Source: Corynebacterium jeikeium
GTDB lineage: Bacteria > Actinomycetota > Actinomycetes > Mycobacteriales > Mycobacteriaceae
Direction of reading: 5' to 3'
Length of the DNA stretch: 64,000 bases
Assembly: GCF_000738175.1 (NCBI RefSeq)
Contig: NZ_JFCH01000025.1
Coordinates: 1-64,000 of the forward strand
Below are positions 8,761 through 16,735 of this stretch, in pieces. The notes under the pieces are model-generated. The model did not search any database and was not told the DNA's origin. It saw only the letters and a list, made by a program, of their open reading frames with translations. A program made the position numbers and the translations under genes. Position 1 is the first letter of the stretch; each line of letters opens with the position of its first letter.

Positions 8761-8895
8761 AAAAAAGAACCCGCGGTTAGGGGGGGGTAAATACCGCGGG
8801 TTCCGGCCACGCTTTCCTCGTAAAGAGAATGGGGCCTGTTCCCTTTAGCTGGAAGCTGCGAAGGGGGGGATTACGCACGCTCCCAAGGGAACTGC
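8761..8895 (-). ncRNA. 6C small RNA (actinobacterial RNA with two C-rich hairpin loops)
   Basis: Read leftward, two hairpins each expose a run of C. Hairpin 1 pairs GTTCCCTT-type arms (8892-8885 with 8845-8838) and inner arms around 8882-8873/8860-8851, with a 7-C loop (8869-8863). Hairpin 2 has perfect 11-bp arms (8803-8793 with 8777-8767) and an 8-C loop (8787-8780), and runs straight into six U (8766-8761), so it is also the terminator. Two stem-loops with six or more C each define the 6C family; in C. glutamicum 6C was reported to be linked to the SOS response, and it is related to M. tuberculosis B11. A consensus-like promoter sits at the right distance. The size, about 135 nt, is inferred. 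Confidence 0.85.
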
Positions 8896-8899
8896 CTTA

Positions 8900-8929
8900 A
8901 ATCTAGCCCGGGAGTTTCTAGAAAGTCAA
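8900..8929 (-). promoter_or_regulatory. Promoter of the 6C RNA
   Basis: Read leftward: -35 TTGACT (8929-8924), 18-bp spacer, -10 TAGATT (8905-8900). The expected start at about 8893-8896 coincides with the foot of the first hairpin. The -35 box is near consensus, as expected for a strong small-RNA promoter. Confidence 0.75.
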
Positions 8930-9127
8930 GCGTCCGGAGCACATTATTTGGGCATATTTTTCCGGCTCGCCGCTGTTGCGTGCGGGCTCAGGTTCTGGTG
9001 GCCACTGCACCGCGCACGCGGCGACCACACACCGCTATCGTGCCGCACTGGAGCTGCCCTAGAAGGACTTATCGAAAGCTTATTGAAAATTACCAGCAAG
9101 ATCCCTATTGTGGGTAGTTACCGCAGG

Positions 9128-9155
9128 TTGACTGCTGCAGAAGCGGTATTAGTTA
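9128..9155 (+). promoter_or_regulatory. Putative zur promoter
   Basis: -35 TTGACT (9128-9133), 16-bp spacer, -10 TAGTTA (9150-9155). The predicted start near 9162 lies just before the 11-bp repeat array, giving a leader of about 68 nt. Confidence 0.55.
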
Positions 9156-9165
9156 GCCACACAGC

Positions 9166-9220
9166 GCACGTTTGAAGCACATTTAGAGCACATTCAAAGC
9201 ACTTTTAGAGCACAAGGAGC
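9166..9220 (+). repeat. Five 11-bp tandem units in the zur leader
   Basis: Units start GCAC at 9166, 9177, 9188, 9199 and 9210, with the consensus GCACATTTRRA. The fifth unit keeps only GCACA and becomes the ribosome binding site AAGGAG. The exact 11-bp period puts each GCAC on nearly the same face of DNA. Position downstream of the promoter suits a repressor array or an RNA leader element. Confidence 0.8.
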
Positions 9221-9229
9221 GAGCTCACC

Positions 9230-9661
9230 GTGAGCACCCCAGCTACCAACAAACTTCCCAAGATCGGCCAGCGCAACACCCGCCAACGACGCGCTGTGGC
9301 GGAGCTATTGGAAGGCCTCACCACGTTCTGCAGTGCCCAGGACATCCACCAGAAGCTCGTAGCCCAAGGCCACAAGGTCGGCCTGACCACCGTGTACCGC
9401 ACGCTGCAGCAGATGGCGGAAGCCGGCGCGATCGATACGCTCTACGACGATTCCGGCGAGACCCTCTACCGCGCCTGCGCCACCGACGACCACCATCATC
9501 ACCTGGTGTGCACCTCCTGCCGCCGGACCGTGGAGATCGACGGCGGCCCCGTCGAGGACTGGGCCGCGGAGACCGCAAGGAAGTTCGGCTACGAAAAGTC
9601 CGGCCACACCGCCGAGATCTTCGGCCTGTGCGGGGACTGCCAGAAGAAGTCCGCCAGCTAA
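9230..9661 (+). CDS. zur: Fur-family zinc uptake regulator
   Basis: The 143-residue regulator has a winged-helix N-terminal half ('QRNTRQRRAVAELLEGL', then 'VGLTTVYRTLQQM' as recognition helix) and a C-terminal dimerisation half with metal sites: 'DDHHHHLVCTSC' and 'GLCGDC', which give the two CxxC pairs of the structural zinc. Placement next to uppS/recO/glyS is typical of actinobacterial Zur (FurB) rather than iron Fur. Many relatives have an ArsR-type zinc sensor gene just upstream; none is present here. It starts with GTG 9230 after AAGGAG. Convergent with the VIT-type transporter gene, whose stop is adjacent. With zinc it would repress zinc-uptake genes. Confidence 0.88.
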   Translation: MSTPATNKLPKIGQRNTRQRRAVAELLEGLTTFCSAQDIHQKLVAQGHKVGLTTVYRTLQQMAEAGAIDTLYDDSGETLYRACATDDHHHHLVCTSCRRTVEIDGGPVEDWAAETARKFGYEKSGHTAEIFGLCGDCQKKSAS

Positions 9662-10837
9662 CTAGACGTTAAACAGCGAGCCGAGCAGGTAGGTCGCCCC
9701 GGCAGCGCCGAAACCGATAAGCAATTGACGCAAAGCGCGTCGGCCCGGCTCCACGCCAGACAGCAAGCCCACCACAGAGCCGGTAAACATCAAGGCCAGG
9801 CCCACCATCACGCAGGCGACAATCGCCGCGGTGGAGCCCGACAGGCCGAAGATATACGGCAGCACCGGGATCAAAGCGCCAACCGCGAAGCAGAAGAAAC
9901 TGGAGACCGCAGCGGACAAGCCGGAGCCGCCATCCTCGTGTTTGGGAGCCGCGTGCTCCGCCATGCTCTCCCCGGCGCCCTGCACGGACACAGTGCCAAC
10001 CTTCTCTGCATCGAAGGCCTGCTCCCCTACCGGCTGGTTCGTCTCGATGATCGAATCGAAAACGCGGCGGGCGCGGTCGGCGGCCTCCTGCTCGCTCATG
10101 CCACGGGCGCGGTACACCAGCGCCAGCTCGTTCTGGTTCACGTCCAGGTTCGGCAGCGAGCGGCTAGCGTTCGGATCCGGGGCATTCGCACCCAGCAGCT
10201 CCTTCTGCGAGGTCACGGACACATACTCGCCAGCAGCCATCGACAGCGCGCCAGCCAGCAGGCCAGCGATACCGGTGACCAGCACCAGGTGGGAAGATCC
10301 ACCCGTGCCGACCATGCCCAGTACCAGCGCCAGGTTCGAAACCAGGCCATCATTCGCGCCGAAGATAGCAGCGCGGAAATCGCCCGACATGCGGGCGCGC
10401 CCGCGCGCGGCCAGGCCACGGACAACCTCGGCGTGAATCGTCTCGTCCGCCGCAAGCTGGTCGTCGGCGTCCGCATCCGAAATGTACTCGTTGCGCTGCT
10501 CCGAGGATTGCATCAGAGCCAGCACGAACACCGATCCGAAGCGTCGCGCCATCCACGCCTTCATGCGGGTATCCAGGCTGGCCTTGCGCGGCAGACCCAC
10601 GTATTCACCGAGGCGGTTCTTCCAATAGGCCTCGTGGCGCGCCTCTGCTTCTGCAAGCCCCAGGAGGATGGCGCGCTCCTCGCCGGTCTTCTTACGCGCC
10701 AGCTCGCGGTAGACGGCACCCTCGGCACGCTCGTTGGCCAGGTACTGCTGCCAGCGGGCGATCTGGCGCTTCGTCGGCTGCGGCTGCTCGACCTGCTCGG
10801 CGGCATCCGCCCCGTTTGCACCGGTCACGTCGCTCAC
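9662..10837 (-). CDS. VIT1/CCC1-type iron/manganese transporter with N-terminal ferritin-like domain
   Basis: The 391-residue protein combines a ferritin-like helical domain (about residues 20-140, with E/H-rich '[30 protein letters not shown]' and '[13 protein letters not shown]' giving likely metal ligands) with a VIT/CCC1 transporter domain ('[17 protein letters not shown]', '[16 protein letters not shown]', and C-terminal membrane segments). VIT/CCC1 proteins move Fe2+ or Mn2+ out of the cytosol. The fused ferritin-like domain, known from bacterial MbfA-like and rubrerythrin-VIT proteins, may bind or oxidise iron first. GTG start overlaps the uppS stop by 4 bp (GTGA), so it is co-translated with uppS. 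Neighbouring zur makes a metal-homeostasis link plausible. Confidence 0.85.
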   Translation of the reverse strand: MSDVTGANGADAAEQVEQPQPTKRQIARWQQYLANERAEGAVYRELARKKTGEERAILLGLAEAEARHEAYWKNRLGEYVGLPRKASLDTRMKAWMARRFGSVFVLALMQSSEQRNEYISDADADDQLAADETIHAEVVRGLAARGRARMSGDFRAAIFGANDGLVSNLALVLGMVGTGGSSHLVLVTGIAGLLAGALSMAAGEYVSVTSQKELLGANAPDPNASRSLPNLDVNQNELALVYRARGMSEQEAADRARRVFDSIIETNQPVGEQAFDAEKVGTVSVQGAGESMAEHAAPKHEDGGSGLSAAVSSFFCFAVGALIPVLPYIFGLSGSTAAIVACVMVGLALMFTGSVVGLLSGVEPGRRALRQLLIGFGAAGATYLLGSLFNV

Positions 10838-11592
10838 TTCACACCTCCAAAGCGCCTATCGCGCTTCGCAAACTCCAGCACCGCCGCCCGCAGGTGGTTC
10901 GGCGTGTAATCCGGGAACAGCACATCCTGGTACACCATCTCCGCGTAGGTGGACTGCCACGGCAGGAAGTTCGAGGTTCGCATCTCGCCCGACGGCCGCA
11001 GGAACAGATCCACGTCCGGCATGTCCGGCTCGTCCAGGTAGCGGGCGAACGTCTTCTCGTTCACCTGCCGGGGCTTCAGCCGACCGGCCTTCACATCCTC
11101 GGCGATCCAGCGCGCCGCGTCCGCGATCTCCGCCCGGCCACCGTAATTCACGCACATGCCCAAGGTCATGGTCGTGTTGTTCTTCGTCAGCTCCTCGGCC
11201 TGCTCCAGCTCCGCAATCACGGTGCGCCACAGACGCGGGCGGCGCCCCACCCAGCGGATCCGCACCCCCAGGCTGTTCAGGTAGTCGCGCTGGCGGCGCA
11301 GCACGTCGCGGTTGAAGCCCATCAAAAAGCGCACCTCTTCGGCCGAACGGCGCCAGTTTTCGGTGGAGAACGCATAGGCCGAAAGGTAATCCACGCCCAG
11401 CTCGATGCACTCCTCCACCAAGGACATCAGCACAGCCTCGCCCCGGCGGTGCCCCTCGGTGCGGACCATGCCGCGCTCCTCAGCCCAGCGCCCGTTGCCG
11501 TCCATCACTAGCGCAATGTGCTTCGGGCGGAGCTCTTCCGGAATCTCGGAACGGTCCACGTGCGGATATTCAGTGCTACTCACCCGTACCAT
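10834..11592 (-). CDS. uppS: Isoprenyl diphosphate synthase (decaprenyl diphosphate synthase, UppS family)
   Basis: The 252-residue cis-prenyltransferase makes the long polyprenyl diphosphate carrier for peptidoglycan and arabinogalactan. It has the family blocks '[15 protein letters not shown]' (catalytic Asp), 'HRRG', 'AFSTENWRR', '[13 protein letters not shown]' and '[19 protein letters not shown]'. In actinobacteria the product is usually decaprenyl diphosphate, so the E. coli product name may not hold. It lies 24 bp downstream of recO and overlaps the VIT-type gene. An internal start a few codons later is possible. Confidence 0.93.
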   Translation of the reverse strand: MVRVSSTEYPHVDRSEIPEELRPKHIALVMDGNGRWAEERGMVRTEGHRRGEAVLMSLVEECIELGVDYLSAYAFSTENWRRSAEEVRFLMGFNRDVLRRQRDYLNSLGVRIRWVGRRPRLWRTVIAELEQAEELTKNNTTMTLGMCVNYGGRAEIADAARWIAEDVKAGRLKPRQVNEKTFARYLDEPDMPDVDLFLRPSGEMRTSNFLPWQSTYAEMVYQDVLFPDYTPNHLRAAVLEFAKRDRRFGGVK

Positions 11593-11616
11593 ATTGCCAC
11601 ACGCGCACCACTGCCC

Positions 11617-12366
11617 CTATAGCGCCGCGTAAGCCGGGCAGCCTACCTCGAGCTGCTGTCGCACGTGTGCCAGTAGCAGGCGGTGCGATTGTGCCGCGAT
11701 GTCTTGCCCCTGCTGGTCGCGGAGTACTTGGGCTGCTTGTTCGTGACGCCCCTTCTTCAGCAGCCACAGGGCGTGTACCGCCGCCGACGGCGGCGTGAAC
11801 GCGCCCGGAGGCCTGCACGTCACGCACACCGCACCACCGGCCCCCGGGTGGAACGCCCGGTGGGGGCCGCGCTTGCCGCACTGCGCGCAGTCGACCAGGC
11901 TGGGCTCCCAGCCGGCGACTTCCAGGCCATGCAGCACGAACTCGTCGGCCACGCTGACCGGAGGGAGGGCTGAGGTGGTTAGTTGCTGGAGCGCGGCGTC
12001 CAAAAGAAAAAAGATCGAGTGCGCCGACGAAGGCTCGGCGGCAAAGACCTGGGCCATCTCCAGCATCGCCGCGCCAGCGTAGAAGCGATCGACATCCGCG
12101 ACGATCGGCGAGGCGTAGGTGGCGACGGTGGCGGCGTCGGTGACGTTGGCCAGTGAACGGCCAGGATAAATCTGCACGTCAACGCGGGAAAAACGGTCCA
12201 GACGGGCACCGAAACGGGAGCGGGTTTTGCGGATGCCCTTGGCTACGGCACGGATCAGGCCATTGTCCTTGGTGAGTAGGACGAGGATCAGGTCGGCCTC
12301 ACCCAACTTGTAGGTACGAAGCACAAAGGCCTCGTCCCGAAAGCTGGGACGAGACCTTCTACTCAT
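11617..12366 (-). CDS. recO: DNA repair and recombination mediator RecO
   Basis: The 249-residue protein has an N-terminal OB-fold ('DEAFVLRTYKLGEADLILVLLTKDNGLIRAVAKG') and a helical C-terminal part with a zinc-finger pair, CAQC and CVTC near residues 150-185. RecO with RecR loads RecA on SSB-coated DNA in the RecF pathway. I chose ATG 12366 rather than the upstream TTG 12375, because a good -10 (TATACT, 12380-12375) ends 8 nt before this ATG, which suggests a leaderless mRNA, common in corynebacteria. It follows the DUF4282 genes and precedes uppS. Confidence 0.92.
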   Translation of the reverse strand: MSRRSRPSFRDEAFVLRTYKLGEADLILVLLTKDNGLIRAVAKGIRKTRSRFGARLDRFSRVDVQIYPGRSLANVTDAATVATYASPIVADVDRFYAGAAMLEMAQVFAAEPSSAHSIFFLLDAALQQLTTSALPPVSVADEFVLHGLEVAGWEPSLVDCAQCGKRGPHRAFHPGAGGAVCVTCRPPGAFTPPSAAVHALWLLKKGRHEQAAQVLRDQQGQDIAAQSHRLLLAHVRQQLEVGCPAYAAL

Positions 12367-12374
12367 AGGCAGCA

Positions 12375-12380
12375 AGTATA
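12375..12380 (-). promoter_or_regulatory. Putative -10 element of a leaderless recO transcript
   Basis: TATACT read leftward ends 8 nt from the recO ATG. No convincing -35 hexamer is seen 16-18 bp upstream. Confidence 0.35.
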
Positions 12381-12414
12381 GCGCTTGCCCGAAAGTACTC
12401 GAGCTAAGCCAAAG

Positions 12415-12798
12415 CTAAACGGACATACCCCGCTGCTTGATGCGAGCCCACGCGGCGGAAGTACTGGTCAGCGCCGCGAAGACCTCCAGGACAATACGGA
12501 CGACCGCCAGGTTAACGATCGACTGGAAGATCGAAACCACGGAGGAAATCAGCTTGGCTCCAACGGAATCCCCGCCGCTCAAATCCACCTTCGCATAGGC
12601 CTGGCCTTGATCGGAGTAGGACCCATAGGCAGAGAACTCGAGGAAGGAACTATTGGTCCAGGTTCCGATCAAAGAGAACAGCAGGTACAGACCGATCACG
12701 ATCGTGGCGAGGATGTAAAGCACTCGCAGGAAAGAACGGGTCGTGTACTTCTCAAAGTTAACGTCGAAGAGCCCGGAAAGAAAAGATTCGTTTCCCAT
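12415..12798 (-). CDS. DUF4282 membrane protein, short paralogue
   Basis: The 127-residue protein matches the DUF4282 pattern: 'LFDVNFEKYTTRSFLRVLYIL' leading into a membrane segment (about residues 25-45), and a second hydrophobic segment near 85-110 ('VVSIFQSIVNLAVVRIVLEV'). It begins 3 bp after the larger paralogue, so the two are co-translated and may form a hetero-oligomer. DUF4282 has no known biochemical role; members are frequent in corynebacteria and related genera. The pair interrupts the usual era-recO neighbourhood. Confidence 0.75.
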   Translation of the reverse strand: MGNESFLSGLFDVNFEKYTTRSFLRVLYILATIVIGLYLLFSLIGTWTNSSFLEFSAYGSYSDQGQAYAKVDLSGGDSVGAKLISSVVSIFQSIVNLAVVRIVLEVFAALTSTSAAWARIKQRGMSV

Positions 12799-12801
12799 CG
12801 G

Positions 12802-13524
12802 CTAGCTCCCGTTGGTCGAGTTACGCGCCTGTCGCTCGTCGATGGACTGCACCGACTGCGCGGTGCGGATGATGGACACAGCGACCTCCAGACCAACGCG
12901 GTAGACCGCCAGCCACGCCGCGGCACCGAGGAGCACCAGCGGGATGCCGATGAGCGCCAGGATGATTGCGGAAGCGTCCTGCGCCATCGCCGCAAGCAGG
13001 CCGATGATCGCCAGCAGTACGACGAGGCCGACGACGATCATCAGCAGGATGTACAGCACCTTCACCACCGACGGGGTGACGTAGCGGTTAAAGCTGAAGT
13101 CGAACAGGGCGGCGAAGAAACCGTCGTTGTCGGTGCCCGTCGTGTTCGCCATCTGCTGGTTCGGGTAAGCCTGGAAACCGGCCGCACCCTGCGGCTGGTT
13201 CTGCTGGCCCCAAGGCTCCTGCTGGCCGAACTGGTTCTGGTCGAACTGGTTCGTGTCGTACTGACCCGGCTGGCCGTAGGAGCTCGGCTGGGAGTACTGG
13301 TCCTGCTGGCCGAACTGATCCTGGCCGTAGGAACCGTACTGACCCTGCTGGTCCTGGCCGTACTGGCCGAAGCCCTGGGAGTAGTCCTGCGTCTGGTCCT
13401 GTCCGGAACCGTTGTTCAGGCCGCCGTTATCGCCAGCGCCGTAGCCAGCGCCATTGTCGCCAGCACCGTCCGCCGAGTGCTTGCCGGAATCATCGGAACC
13501 GTAGGGGTTAGACGGAGTTGTCAC
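12802..13524 (-). CDS. DUF4282 membrane protein with Gln/Gly/Tyr-rich N-terminal domain
   Basis: Of 240 residues, the first 130 are low-complexity (Q, G, Y, N and S; repeated 'QYGQDQ', 'QFGQQ') and the last 110 form a DUF4282 domain: 'LFDFSFNRYVTPSVVKVLYILLMIVVGLVVLL' plus a second long hydrophobic stretch ('ALIGIPLVLLGAAAWLAVYR'). The N-terminal part resembles prion-like or phase-separating sequences and the repeats of the protein at 39582-40418. A cytosolic, membrane-tethered disordered tail is likely. It is the first gene of the pair, with a 169-bp gap to era that may hold its promoter. Confidence 0.72.
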   Translation of the reverse strand: MTTPSNPYGSDDSGKHSADGAGDNGAGYGAGDNGGLNNGSGQDQTQDYSQGFGQYGQDQQGQYGSYGQDQFGQQDQYSQPSSYGQPGQYDTNQFDQNQFGQQEPWGQQNQPQGAAGFQAYPNQQMANTTGTDNDGFFAALFDFSFNRYVTPSVVKVLYILLMIVVGLVVLLAIIGLLAAMAQDASAIILALIGIPLVLLGAAAWLAVYRVGLEVAVSIIRTAQSVQSIDERQARNSTNGS

Positions 13525-13693
13525 TAGTAGCCCTTCCTAGCGGCGCAATCCATGCGCCTGGTTAGGGGCGCGCCATGCGCCACGAAATTTCAAGATCAAG
13601 GTCTAGACCAAACTATCGCACTTCGCTTCCGCGCACCGGCTCAGAACCAAAAAATGGTCAAACCCAGTTCAGCCCCAGGTCAAGACCAAGCCG

Positions 13694-14704
13694 CTAGAAC
13701 CCCATCCGTCCCAGCTGCTTCGGGTCCGACTGCCAGTTCTTCGCCACCTTAATGTGCACGTCCAGATATATGTTCTGGTCCAGCATCTTCACGATCTCCA
13801 GCCGCGAGCGGTGGACGATGCGCGACAGGCGCCGACCGTCCTTGCCCCGCAGGATCGCCTTCTGGCCTTCGCGCTCCACGTAGATCACCGCGTGCACGTC
13901 CAACACGCCCTCGCGCTGCGGGTTCGGCACAACCTCCTCGATCTGCACGGCCACGGAGTGCGGCAGCTCGTCGTGCAGTCCTTCCAGCGCGGCTTCGCGG
14001 ATCAGCTCGGCCATGCGGGTATCGCGGTCGTCGTCGGTCACGTGGTCGTCCGGGTAGAACTTCGGCCCCTCCGGAAGCTGGTCGCGTAGCACGTCCAGCA
14101 GCACGTCCAGCTGCACTTGCTTGGTGGAGGAAACCGGCACCACGTCCGCCCCATCCAGCAGTTCGTGTAGCGCCAGCAGTTGCGCGCCAACCTGGTCCTT
14201 GGAGACCTTGTCCAGCTTCGTCACCACACCGATCAGCGGAGTCTTCGGGGCGACGGAACGCACGGCGTCCACAATCCAGCGATCCCCCGGGCCGATCTTC
14301 TCGTCCGCGGGCACGCACATGGCGATGACGTCCACATCCGAGTACGTTTCCTTCACCACCTCGTTTAGCCGCTCGCCGAGCAGCGTGCGGGGCCGGTGCA
14401 GTCCGGGAGTGTCCACCAGGATGATCTGCGAGTCCTCGCGGTGGACGATGCCGCGGATCGGGTGGCGCGTGGTTTCCGGCTGGTCGGCGGTGATGGCGAT
14501 CTTCTCCCCCACCAGCGCGTTCGTCAGGGTGGACTTGCCGGTGTTGGGGCGGCCGACAAAGCTGACGAACCCGGAGCGGAAGCCCTCCGGAGCGCGGTAT
14601 TCCTCCGGCACTTCCATCTCTTCGGGCGCCACGCCCGCCCCTTCGGGCATTCCCGCGCCCGGGTCGAAGGGGTCTTCGGGGATATAAGGATCGTTCATGG
14701 TCAT
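13694..14704 (-). CDS. era: GTPase Era
   Basis: Era binds the 3' end of 16S rRNA in 30S maturation. In this 336-residue form, the G domain shows G1 'GRPNTGKST', G3 'DTPGLH' and G4 'TKLD' (Thr instead of the classical Asn, as in many actinobacteria). The C-terminal KH domain is recognisable ('GKDGRRLSRIVHRSRLEI' and 'YLDVHIKVAKNWQSDP'). A Pro/Glu-rich N-terminal tail of about 45 residues precedes the G domain. I start at ATG 14704, with AAGGGA 8 nt upstream; ATG 14698 is possible. The longer frame to 14779 overlaps the CNNM gene and has no SD. The gap to the upstream CNNM stop is 10 bp. Confidence 0.94.
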   Translation of the reverse strand: MTMNDPYIPEDPFDPGAGMPEGAGVAPEEMEVPEEYRAPEGFRSGFVSFVGRPNTGKSTLTNALVGEKIAITADQPETTRHPIRGIVHREDSQIILVDTPGLHRPRTLLGERLNEVVKETYSDVDVIAMCVPADEKIGPGDRWIVDAVRSVAPKTPLIGVVTKLDKVSKDQVGAQLLALHELLDGADVVPVSSTKQVQLDVLLDVLRDQLPEGPKFYPDDHVTDDDRDTRMAELIREAALEGLHDELPHSVAVQIEEVVPNPQREGVLDVHAVIYVEREGQKAILRGKDGRRLSRIVHRSRLEIVKMLDQNIYLDVHIKVAKNWQSDPKQLGRMGF

Positions 14705-14714
14705 TAAGTATCCC

Positions 14715-16082
14715 TTATTCCTGTTCTTTATCGCCAGCGGCTTTATCTTGTTCCGCCGCCTCACCAACGCGGCCAGCATTACCAGTGCCTTCAGGCTGCT
14801 GCTCGCGGGTCACCACGGCGGTACGGATCTTCACGCGCCCACGGCGGTCGCGCCCGCCCTCGTAACGGACATGCAGACCGGCGGTGGAAATCTCCGCCCC
14901 CGGGATCGGCACCCTGCCCAGCTCGAAGGCTCCAAGGCCGTAGACGGTATCCACTTCCTCGTGCTGCGCCTCGCTGAACTCTACGTCCTCGAAAAGCTCC
15001 TCGAGTTCCTCCAGCGACAGGCGCGCCTGCACCCGGTAGCTGCCGTCCTCCAGCGGCTCGATCGGCGCTTGCTCCGACGTATCGTATTCGTCGGTGATCT
15101 CGCCGACGATCTCCTCCAGGATGTCCTCAATAGAGATCAACCCCGCCACGGCACCGTATTCGTCGATGAGCATGGCGATGTGAATCTGGTCGCGCTGCAT
15201 GTCCTCCAGCAGGTCGTCCAGCTTCTTCGAGTCCGGCACGAACACGGCAGGCCGCATGCAGTCGCGCACGCGGATGGAGCTGCCGCCGTCGGTCATGTGA
15301 TAGGTCTCTGCGATGAGGTCTTTGAGGTAAATGACGCCCACAATGTCGTCCACGTCATCGCCCACCACGGGCAGGCGGGAAAGACCGGTGCGCACGCACA
15401 GGCTGGTGGCCTGGCCGGCGGTCTTGTCGGCCTCGATCCACACCATCTCTGGCCGCGGCACCATCACGGAGCGAGCCGAGGTGTTGGCAAGGTCGAATAC
15501 GGATTGGATCATCCGTCGCTCGTCCATCTCCACCACACCTCGTTCGGAGGCGATGTCCACCATCTCGCGCAGCTCGATTTCGGAGGCGAAGGGACCATTG
15601 CGGAAACCCCGGCCGGGGGTCAGCACGTTACCCGCGCCGACCAGCAGCTTGGCGATGGGGCCCAGCAGCTTGGATAGGCCCAGTAGGATCGGGGCAGTCG
15701 CCAGGCTAATGGTGTACGGGTTCTGCCGGCCGAGCGTGCGGGAGAGCACGCCGATCAGGATGAACGTCAGCAGCGTGACGATCACGATGGCGGTGGCGAA
15801 AGCCCAGCCGCGCGAGCCCATCAGCTCCACACACGCGGCGGCGGCCAGCACCGCGCCGGAGACCTCACAGATGGTGCGGAGCAGCACCAGCAGGTTAATG
15901 TGGCCAGCCCGCCCCTCGAGCACCCGCTCCAGCCGGGCCGCGCCCGGGCGATCCTCCTTTACCAGGTTCTCCACCCGCGCCGCGGAGAGCGAGGACACTG
16001 CCGTTTCCACCAGCGACAGCACACCTCCGAGGAAAAGTGCAAGGATCGCGAACGGGATGGATAAGGGGATGTCGATCGTCAT
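14715..16082 (-). CDS. CNNM/CorC-HlyC-type transporter with CBS domains
   Basis: The 455-residue protein has an N-terminal DUF21/CNNM membrane domain (four hydrophobic stretches, residues 8-150), a CBS pair ('VMVPRPEMVWIEAD' to 'VGVIYLKDLI' and 'CMRPAVFVPDSKKL' to 'GLISIEDILEEIVGEI'), and a CorC/HlyC domain ('DGSYRVQARLSLEELEELF'). CNNM proteins export Mg2+ or help its homeostasis; the older name hemolysin is misleading. The tail of about 35 residues is hydrophilic (Q, E, K). It lies in the ybeY-CNNM-era order common to actinobacteria. Confidence 0.88.
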   Translation of the reverse strand: MTIDIPLSIPFAILALFLGGVLSLVETAVSSLSAARVENLVKEDRPGAARLERVLEGRAGHINLLVLLRTICEVSGAVLAAAACVELMGSRGWAFATAIVIVTLLTFILIGVLSRTLGRQNPYTISLATAPILLGLSKLLGPIAKLLVGAGNVLTPGRGFRNGPFASEIELREMVDIASERGVVEMDERRMIQSVFDLANTSARSVMVPRPEMVWIEADKTAGQATSLCVRTGLSRLPVVGDDVDDIVGVIYLKDLIAETYHMTDGGSSIRVRDCMRPAVFVPDSKKLDDLLEDMQRDQIHIAMLIDEYGAVAGLISIEDILEEIVGEITDEYDTSEQAPIEPLEDGSYRVQARLSLEELEELFEDVEFSEAQHEEVDTVYGLGAFELGRVPIPGAEISTAGLHVRYEGGRDRRGRVKIRTAVVTREQQPEGTGNAGRVGEAAEQDKAAGDKEQE

Positions 16083-16131
16083 CTTTCGAAGCTTCTAGGT
16101 CTTCCTGAGTTTGAGTGGGGTCTAGTGGGTT

Positions 16132-16680
16132 CTAGTTCTGGGTATCGTCGCGGTCCGCGGCGCTGGGGAAGGCCCCGGCGCCGGTTGGCTTCGGGGCGAA
16201 GCTCACGCCGCGCTCCTCCTGGGAGTCGTACCAGTTCGCCAGGATCTCATTCTGCAGGGCGAACATCTTCTGCTCGTCCTCCGGGGTGACGTGGTCGAAG
16301 CCCAGCAGGTGCAGCACCCCGTGGACGGTCAGCAGGTCGAGCTCGTGAGCCAGGGAGTGACCCGCACGGGTCGCCTGCCCTTCGGCAAAGTCGGGGCACA
16401 GCATGATGTCACCCAGCATCGCCGGGGAGGGCTCCGCCGCATCCTTGCGGCCCCAACCTGGCGTCAATTCGTCCATAGGAAAGCTCATCACATCGGTAGG
16501 GCCGGGCAGATCCATCCACCTAACGTGCAGGTCCTCGATGGTTTCCAGGTCCACAATGTGGATAGATAGTTCGGCGGCCGGGTGGACGTCGAGGGTCCAC
16601 AGGGCGTAGCGGGCGACGTCGATCAACTCTTCCTCGTTGACCTCGCCGCGGCCGGATTCGTTAAAAACTTCGATGCTCAT
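16132..16680 (-). CDS. ybeY: Endoribonuclease YbeY (rRNA maturation factor)
   Basis: The 182-residue metalloenzyme acts in 16S rRNA 3' processing and ribosome quality control. The zinc motif is [11 protein letters not shown] at about residues 130-140, preceded by 'DVMSFPMDE'. The C-terminal 20 residues are extra and poorly conserved. It follows phoH by 55 bp and precedes the CNNM gene by 49 bp, an order strongly conserved in actinobacteria. Confidence 0.94.
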   Translation of the reverse strand: MSIEVFNESGRGEVNEEELIDVARYALWTLDVHPAAELSIHIVDLETIEDLHVRWMDLPGPTDVMSFPMDELTPGWGRKDAAEPSPAMLGDIMLCPDFAEGQATRAGHSLAHELDLLTVHGVLHLLGFDHVTPEDEQKMFALQNEILANWYDSQEERGVSFAPKPTGAGAFPSAADRDDTQN

Positions 16681-16735
16681 TGGGTGCTTGCCTTTGGTAG
16701 TTCGTGCTTGCCGCTAGATTTCCGCTAGATTTCCG

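Larger units (their letters stand above)
8930..9229. other. Gene-free region between the 6C promoter and zur
   Basis: This stretch contains the zur promoter (9128-9155) and an 11-bp tandem repeat array in the zur leader (9166-9220). A 75-codon frame at 8948-9175 has no recognisable content, no good ribosome site and overlaps the promoter, so it is not called. A half-site like TTGAAAAT (9082-9091 region) recalls Zur boxes but lacks its partner arm. Confidence 0.6.

Noticed and set aside
8568..8810. Longer N-terminus of GlyS up to 8810
   Set aside because: It would include the 6C RNA terminator hairpin, matches no GlyS family N-terminus, and the ATG at 8567 has an SD.
8948..9175. Rightward 75-codon frame before zur
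   Set aside because: Overlaps the zur promoter, lacks an SD, and no recognisable sequence.
9166..9220. Short CRISPR array in front of zur
   Set aside because: Units of 11 bp without unique spacers and no cas genes; it is a simple tandem array.
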